Source of the DNA: QQUD01 sp039029915
GTDB lineage: Bacteria > Chloroflexota > Anaerolineae > Promineifilales > Promineifilaceae
Direction: 5' to 3'
Length of the DNA stretch: 9,408 nt
Assembly (NCBI GenBank): GCA_039029915.1
Contig: JBCCFD010000332.1
Location: forward strand, 1-9,408
Part shown: piece after piece, positions 6,232-9,408 of the stretch
How positions within the stretch are numbered: the first letter of the stretch is position 1
Layout of the letters: each line of letters begins with the position of its first letter
Position numbers and translations under genes: made by a program
The notes under the pieces: generated by a model
What the model saw: the letters and a program-made list of their open reading frames with translations, nothing else
Told to the model about the DNA's origin: nothing
The model's database searches: none

Positions 6232-6480
6232 CTATGCAGGTGGATTTGCTTTATATTGTTTCATGTAAGGCGCCAATTTTTGGATACGTTTGCGATCTCC
6301 CTTGGCGGTTACGACTAACATTTTATCAAACTGCGCCTTAACACGTTTTGATTTCCGGCGGCGAAGATGGCTCTTTCCACCTTTGGTGCGAACCACTTTA
6401 CCAGAACCGGTTACTCGAAAACGTTTAGCCGCGGCTTTATAAGTTTTTAACTTATATTTCTTTGTTTTTGCTTTTGGCAT
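6232..6480 (-). CDS. rpmI: 50S ribosomal protein L35
   Basis: This protein has 82 residues starting MPKAKTKKYKLKTYKAAAKRFRV. The core KLKTYKAAAKRF...GSGKVVRTKGGKSHLRRRKSKRVK is diagnostic for L35, a small basic protein of the large subunit. Typical L35 is about 65 residues. This one has a few extra residues after the MPKAKTK start and a longer C-terminal tail ending in MKQYKANPPA. The ATG at 6478-6480 was chosen over an upstream in-frame start at 6516 because MPK is the invariant L35 start and GAGGAAA precedes it. The upstream 12 codons run through a hairpin and U-run. Confidence 0.96.
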   Translation of the reverse strand: MPKAKTKKYKLKTYKAAAKRFRVTGSGKVVRTKGGKSHLRRRKSKRVKAQFDKMLVVTAKGDRKRIQKLAPYMKQYKANPPA

Positions 6481-6494
6481 AATATTTTCCTCAT

Positions 6495-6517
6495 AAAAAA
6501 ACCCCTTGCGGGGCATT
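6495..6517 (-). terminator. Short GC hairpin plus seven U just before rpmI, possible attenuator
   Basis: On the minus strand, CCCC-GCAA-GGGG is followed at once by TTTTTTT and then, 3 bases on, by the GAGG of the rpmI ribosome-binding site. The GCAA tetraloop (GNRA class) stabilises the short stem, and outer A-U pairs can extend it. It is placed where partial termination would lower L35/L20 relative to IF3. Since the genes are essential, full termination is unlikely. Confidence 0.5.
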
Positions 6518-6567
6518 CCTAAACAACAAGCGGATTTAAAACACCGAACAAAACAATCTGTGATGAT

Positions 6568-7119
6568 TTAACTTTGCGTGGGTGTCATTAACAATGTCAT
6601 CGACCATCCTTCTAGCTTTGGTCTTTGTTCAACCTCAGCAACATCGGATAGAAGTTCTGCAATTTCATCAAGCGCCCTCTTACCAATTTCGGGATATGTG
6701 ATTTCACGTGCTCTAAAGCGAACTTGGAATTTCACTTTTTTGCCTTCACCTAGCCACCGGCGGGCGTTTTTAACGCCAATATCTCGGTGGAAGTCGCCCG
6801 TTCTTGGAGTCAAACGCACAGTTTTAATTTCAATTTGTTTTTGTAATTTGCGAGCTTCCCGCTCTTTCTTTGTTTTCTCGTAAGCAAATTTGCCATAATC
6901 TAAAATTCGGCAAACAGGCGGGCGGGAATTGGGTGCCACTTCCACGAGGTCAAGGTTTGCTTCTCGCGCAATCTCCATTGCCCTTGCTGTGGGAACAACG
7001 CCATGGTTTTCACCATTATGATCAATTAAACGTACTTCTCGCACTCGAATGCGATTGTTGATGCGATAATTAACTGAAGTTAGGTGCTTCGTTGTTTTCT
7101 TACTACGACTCTTGCGAAT
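6568..7119 (-). CDS. infC: Translation initiation factor IF-3, apparent AUU start
   Basis: IF3 binds the 30S subunit, blocks early 50S joining and checks start codons. The N-domain includes YRINNRIRVREVRLIDHNGENHGVV, then a lysine-rich linker (KFAYEKTKKEREARKLQKQ), then the C-domain with LTPRTGDFHRDIGVKNARRWLGEGKKVKFQVRFRAREITYPEIG and PKLEGWSMTLLM (all family hallmarks, quoted in part). I set the start at ATT (7117-7119): AGGAGA lies six bases upstream, and the resulting 183 residues match the usual IF3 length. An in-frame TTG at 7185 has no ribosome-binding site and would add 22 unusual residues. AUU starts on infC are known from Escherichia coli, where IF3 represses its own translation. 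The same control is likely here. It is the first gene of the infC-rpmI-rplT operon. Confidence 0.95.
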   Translation of the reverse strand: MRKSRSKKTTKHLTSVNYRINNRIRVREVRLIDHNGENHGVVPTARAMEIAREANLDLVEVAPNSRPPVCRILDYGKFAYEKTKKEREARKLQKQIEIKTVRLTPRTGDFHRDIGVKNARRWLGEGKKVKFQVRFRAREITYPEIGKRALDEIAELLSDVAEVEQRPKLEGWSMTLLMTPTQS

Positions 7120-7139
7120 GTCTAATCTCCTGATACTTT

Positions 7140-7176
7140 GTAAAAGTAGATGTTGCTTCCTGAACCTTACTTTTAC
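7140..7176 (-). promoter_or_regulatory. Leader hairpin directly upstream of the infC ribosome-binding site
   Basis: GTAAAAGTA (7140-7148) and TACTTTTAC (7168-7176) are perfect 9-bp complements with a 19-nt loop. In the transcript the stem ends eight bases before AGGAGA (7126-7131). It could affect access of the ribosome or bind a protein such as L20; no function is shown. Confidence 0.5.
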
Positions 7177-7276
7177 CTGAGCCAATCTACAAACAGTGTC
7201 GTTTCTAGGGAAAAGTGGGTTTGTGATTGGTTGAAATATTCTTTATTTTGCACTTATTGTTGAGATAAGAGCAAAG

Positions 7277-7298
7277 AGTTCGGCTCTTAAGCCGAACT
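7277..7298 (-). promoter_or_regulatory. Stable hairpin at the 5' end of the infC operon transcript
   Basis: AGTTCGGCT (7277-7285) and AGCCGAACT (7290-7298) form a 9-bp perfect stem with a four-base loop. The predicted transcription start is near 7301, so the mRNA would begin with this hairpin. No clean U-run follows, so it is more likely a protective 5' stem or part of a leader fold than a terminator. Confidence 0.55.
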
Positions 7299-7307
7299 TC
7301 ACTCGAG

Positions 7308-7336
7308 ATGATAACACATGCAAATTTAAGCGTCAA
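7308..7336 (-). promoter_or_regulatory. Promoter of the infC-rpmI-rplT operon
   Basis: On the minus strand, TTGACG (7331-7336), 17 bp and TATCAT (7308-7313), with an extended TGT before the -10, closely match a sigma70 promoter. The predicted start near 7301 gives a leader of about 180 nt to the infC start. There is no gene in the leader that I can support. Confidence 0.78.
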
Positions 7337-7390
7337 TAAAATTTTTGTAAGAAATTCGGGGGTTTTTCCAGAGTGATAAAGGAAAATAAG

Positions 7391-7444
7391 CCCATCGGAA
7401 GACAAGTTAAATGGTAATGAGCTTTAACTAGACCGCCTGATGGG
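7391..7444 (-). terminator. Branched inverted repeat after the small tail-anchored-protein gene, possible terminator
   Basis: CCCATC (7391-7396) pairs with GATGGG (7439-7444), and within it AGTTAAA (7405-7411) pairs with TTTAACT (7423-7429). In the minus direction the structure is followed by CTTATTTTCC, a poor U-run. It lies between the stop of the gene at 7455 and the infC promoter, where a terminator would be expected, but it is not a standard one. Confidence 0.4.
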
Positions 7445-7454
7445 TCAAAATTAG

Positions 7455-7667
7455 TTATCGAAGGAAGATATTTAGGGCAATTAATAAAGCAAACATAATG
7501 CCAGCGAGGATAAAGACTGTGCGCAGATCTTTTAAGACGTAGGCATACTCAAGACGAAACTGTTCATCTTTACTGAGCTTTTTCTCAACGGCCGTTTTTC
7601 CGCCGCTTACTTTAGGTTTAGCCACCCGCTCTTTTGGTTTACGGTTGCTGTTTTTCTTTTTAGCCAT
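7455..7667 (-). CDS. Small basic protein with one C-terminal membrane helix
   Basis: This is a 70-residue protein. The first 30 residues are rich in Lys and Arg (MAKKKNSNRKPKERVAKPK). Then comes an amphipathic stretch, DEQFRLEYAYVLKDLR, and a single hydrophobic segment at about 50-68 (VFILAGIMFALLIALNIF) ending in LR. The layout is that of a tail-anchored or N-in single-pass protein. I do not know its function. The stop of the enoyl-CoA hydratase gene lies six bases upstream, so the two are translated from one message, and AAAGGAAAG overlapping that stop probably serves as the ribosome-binding site. The KTAV residues are encoded by the dispersed ACGGCCGT palindrome. Confidence 0.8.
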   Translation of the reverse strand: MAKKKNSNRKPKERVAKPKVSGGKTAVEKKLSKDEQFRLEYAYVLKDLRTVFILAGIMFALLIALNIFLR

Positions 7668-7673
7668 GTTGAT

Positions 7674-8447
7674 TTACTTTCCTTTCCATTCTGCTTTGCG
7701 TTTATTGATGAAGGCATCCATACCCTCTTTTTGATCTTCGGTGCTAAAGAGCATATTAAAGAGGCGACGCTCAAAGGCAATCCCATCACGTAGCGCCATT
7801 TCAAAGTTAGCATTCACCGCTTCCTTGGCAAGACGTACGGCCACGGGGGCCCGCTCAGCAATTTCGCTGGCGAGCTTAATCGCTTCCGATTTAAACGCCT
7901 CAACAGGCACAACGCGATTAACAAGACCATGCTGTAACGCTTCGTCTGCGGTGAGAAAACGGCCGTTTAACACGACCTCCATCGCCAACGCCTTCCCCAA
8001 AGCGCGGGTTAGGCGCTGTGTACCGCCTGCCCCCGGTATAATACCCAAATTAATCTCCGGTTGCCCAAACTTAGCAGACTCACTGGCAATGACCATATCA
8101 CACGCCATCACCAGCTCATTACCCCCACCTAGTGCATACCCTGAAACGGCCGCAATAACCGGTTTCGAAATATTTCGCAGCTTGTCCCAGTAACCAATCA
8201 TCGGATTTTCCAGCATAGTCACGGGGGTTTGGGCCGCCATCGCTTTGATATCAGCCCCGGCTGCAAAGACGCGTTCGCTGCCGCTAATCACCATCGCCCC
8301 AATGTTGTCATCCGCATCATACTGTTGCAGTTGGCTGATTAGTTCATCCATCAAGCCACCGCTTAGGGCATTCATTGCCTTGGGGCGATTGAGGGTCACA
8401 GTGCCGACTTTTCCTGTGGTTTCGGCCAGTATGAATTCATGGGTCAT
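7674..8447 (-). CDS. Enoyl-CoA hydratase/isomerase (crotonase family)
   Basis: This 257-residue protein has the normal length for a single-domain crotonase, which hydrates trans-2-enoyl-CoA to 3-hydroxyacyl-CoA in beta-oxidation and related pathways. The oxyanion-hole and CoA regions FAAGADIKAM (61-70) and GYALGGGNELVMACD (103-117) are intact. Both catalytic glutamates of true hydratases are present, E111 and E131 (FGQPEINLGIIPGAGGTQRL), at the family's 20-residue spacing. The C-terminal RLAKEAVN and FSTEDQKEGMDAF motifs are also typical. The ATG at 8445-8447 follows GAGGAG. It sits six bases before the small tail-anchored-protein gene and 97 bp after an unidentified gene. The exact acyl chain cannot be told. 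NGRF is encoded by the ACGGCCGT palindrome, the one coding copy not read as Thr-Ala-Val. Confidence 0.95.
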   Translation of the reverse strand: MTHEFILAETTGKVGTVTLNRPKAMNALSGGLMDELISQLQQYDADDNIGAMVISGSERVFAAGADIKAMAAQTPVTMLENPMIGYWDKLRNISKPVIAAVSGYALGGGNELVMACDMVIASESAKFGQPEINLGIIPGAGGTQRLTRALGKALAMEVVLNGRFLTADEALQHGLVNRVVPVEAFKSEAIKLASEIAERAPVAVRLAKEAVNANFEMALRDGIAFERRLFNMLFSTEDQKEGMDAFINKRKAEWKGK

Positions 8448-8466
8448 GGTTTTCTCCTCTATAAGT

Positions 8467-8490
8467 AGGTATCAGGTGTCAGGTGTCAGG
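8467..8490. repeat. Short tandem repeat AGGTRTC, about 3.4 units
   Basis: AGGTATC, AGGTGTC, AGGTGTC and a final AGG follow one another in the 97-bp gap before the enoyl-CoA hydratase gene. The rest of the gap shows no promoter or gene I can support. Confidence 0.7.
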
Positions 8491-8544
8491 CGGAGTGTCG
8501 TTGGGTCGTGGGCCATTGTCACCTCTTCACCTTGTCAGCTTATT

Positions 8545-9348
8545 TCATAATAACGTAACAATCGAGTTTGTCCGGTCGCCGCTAAGCCAATCGCGGATTT
8601 GCGTCGTAAGCTGAGGCAGCGACTGGATATTTTCTTCTTTTTTGATGCGGACGATATACGCTTGGCGTTCAAAATCATCAAACATTTTTTCAAGACAAAG
8701 GGCCACTCCAGCTTGGACAAGACTGCGCTGTTCTGCTGCTGATTGCGTTGTCCAAACGGGCTGGAGGCCGTGTGTCAAAATCGCTTTTCCTGCCTCAACA
8801 ACTACCCAAATGGGGTCTTCTTTAAACGGCCACGGTGGTGATTCACCCCACGCTTTAGGCGGCGGCAACACAACGGCCGTTTCACCCGCAGAAGCAATAA
8901 CCACAGACTCAAGCATTGGGTATGTTAAGGTTGGCATCAGCCGGATCGCGTCCGTTCTGCCACCCATTTGAGCCAGCATGGTGGGCAAAGGGCAATTGTC
9001 AAAGATTTGTTGGCATTCAGAAACGGCCGTATCCCAAACAGATGCATGCGCTTCCCATAGAGAAGCTAACTCGGATTGACTCGCGAATGCATCAAGCGTC
9101 GCTCGTTCTTCACCTAGAACTAGGGCAGAGAGCAAGGCATCAATCGCTTGCCCTTCAGCTAATCCGCTATTTACAAAGGCAACTGCAGGATGATTGCTTT
9201 GCCCTTCAACAAATTGACGGGTTTGCTTGGTATGAGGATGAACCGCGTGAGGTTTGATTTCTTGCTCGATAGCGGGCCAGTTAGAGGCAGCCAATACGGC
9301 CGTTGCGTTACGAATTCGCTCGTCAAGCACAATTTGAATGTCAGACAT
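8545..9348 (-). CDS. Protein of unknown function, 267 residues
   Basis: I do not recognise the family. The protein is soluble in appearance, without signal peptide or membrane helix. Visible features are a His-rich stretch at 34-53 (PHAVHPHTKQTRQF and SNHPAVAFVN), an Ala/Leu-rich helix region at 62-115, a Pro-rich VVLPPPKAWGESPPWPF segment near the middle, and an alternating ATG-to-end helical part (residues about 205-255). No catalytic motif such as HExxH or a Walker box is present. The ATG at 9346-9348 follows TAGGAG. An upstream frame ends only 11 bp before it, pointing to an operon. Three copies of the ACGGCCGT palindrome lie in it, each read as Thr-Ala-Val (ATAVL, DTAVS, ETAVV), more than in any other gene except TetR-C. 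Confidence 0.8.
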   Translation of the reverse strand: MSDIQIVLDERIRNATAVLAASNWPAIEQEIKPHAVHPHTKQTRQFVEGQSNHPAVAFVNSGLAEGQAIDALLSALVLGEERATLDAFASQSELASLWEAHASVWDTAVSECQQIFDNCPLPTMLAQMGGRTDAIRLMPTLTYPMLESVVIASAGETAVVLPPPKAWGESPPWPFKEDPIWVVVEAGKAILTHGLQPVWTTQSAAEQRSLVQAGVALCLEKMFDDFERQAYIVRIKKEENIQSLPQLTTQIRDWLSGDRTNSIVTLL

Positions 9349-9359
9349 AAACGCTACTC

Positions 9360-9408
9360 CTAGATGCGATAATCATCAAGCTCTTTTGGCCACAGCCGCC
9401 AAATGATA
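9360..9408 (-). CDS. C-terminal end of an unidentified gene entering from the right edge
   Basis: A frame open to the edge reads IIWRLWPKELDDYRI and stops with TAG at 9360-9362, eleven bases before the next ATG and overlapping its ribosome-binding site. This spacing is typical of operon genes. Only 15 residues are visible, so identity is unknown and the call rests mostly on context. Confidence 0.45.
   Translation of the reverse strand, partial: IIWRLWPKELDDYRI

Larger units (their letters stand above)
783..9304. repeat. Dispersed palindrome ACGGCCGT (often AACGGCCGTT), 12 copies
   Basis: Octamer copies start at 784, 2431, 2841, 4521, 4869, 4905, 5577, 7588, 7959, 8873, 9023 and 9296. Those at 784, 2431, 2841, 4521, 4869, 7588, 7959 and 8873 are full AACGGCCGTT. 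Two one-mismatch copies lie at about 210 and 8147. Two copies are in terminator loops and ten in genes; nine of these ten are read as Thr-Ala-Val. None lies in infC, rpmI, rplT or the binding-protein gene. The spacing is irregular, so this is not a CRISPR or tandem array. Confidence 0.9.

Noticed and set aside
6481..6516. Upstream start adding 12 residues to L35
   Set aside because: The extension runs through the hairpin and U-run; L35 proteins begin MPK, which is at 6480.
7120..7185. TTG start adding 22 residues to IF3
   Set aside because: No ribosome-binding site precedes the TTG, the added residues are atypical for IF3, and they overlap a leader hairpin, whereas ATT at 7117-7119 has an ideal AGGAGA upstream.
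7205..7405. 66-residue minus-strand open frame in the infC leader
   Set aside because: It spans the infC promoter and leader hairpin, lacks a ribosome-binding site and has no protein-like features.
7741..8193. 150-residue plus-strand open frame
   Set aside because: It is the antisense shadow of the enoyl-CoA hydratase gene.
783..9304. CRISPR array or tandem array made of the repeated palindrome
   Set aside because: Copies are irregularly spaced by 36 bp to nearly 2 kb, lie inside genes, and have no spacer-like units between them.

Overview
The window looks like a stretch of chromosome from a moderate-GC bacterium, most likely a member of the Chloroflexota (Anaerolineae-like). That placement is inference. 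It rests on the style of the L35 protein (long, with a KLKTYKAAAKRF-type start) and of the iron-type binding protein (paired cysteines before the binding domain), and on an infC-rpmI-rplT cluster downstream of an enoyl-CoA hydratase gene and a small tail-anchored protein gene. No 16S or other decisive marker is present. All genes but one are on the minus strand, so the text below reads from high to low coordinates where operons are described.

Positions 1-5181 form an accessory block built from three paralogous TetR-family regulators. Each has its own promoter (-35/-10) abutting or lying close to a distinct palindromic operator just upstream. TetR-A (1-673) runs off the left edge. TetR-B (1992-2669) is in an operon with a membrane-anchored siderophore/iron-type substrate-binding protein (890-1954). 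TetR-C (4421-5107) is in an operon with a six-helix membrane protein (3705-4391). Between them lies a decayed second copy of the binding-protein gene (2946-3327), still followed by a second copy of the same terminator hairpin, so part of this block arose by tandem duplication. Position 3328-3704 has no gene but holds two long-loop inverted repeats.

A lone plus-strand gene (5358-5696) encodes a small four-helix membrane protein with its own promoter. It converges on the ribosomal cluster, with a bidirectional terminator between them.

Positions 5794-7336 hold the translation operon infC-rpmI-rplT (IF3, L35, L20). It has a strong promoter at 7308-7336, a leader of about 180 nt with two hairpins, an apparent AUU start codon for infC, and a hairpin plus U-run just ahead of rpmI. 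Positions 7455-9408 hold a compact minus-strand gene row: the end of an unidentified gene, a protein of unknown function, enoyl-CoA hydratase and a small tail-anchored protein.

The most striking signal is not a gene. The palindrome ACGGCCGT occurs 12 times in 9.4 kb (8 of them as AACGGCCGTT), against about 0.14 expected by chance. It appears in unrelated genes and in both terminator loops but is absent from the ribosomal operon. It resembles the HIP1 phenomenon of cyanobacteria with a different sequence.
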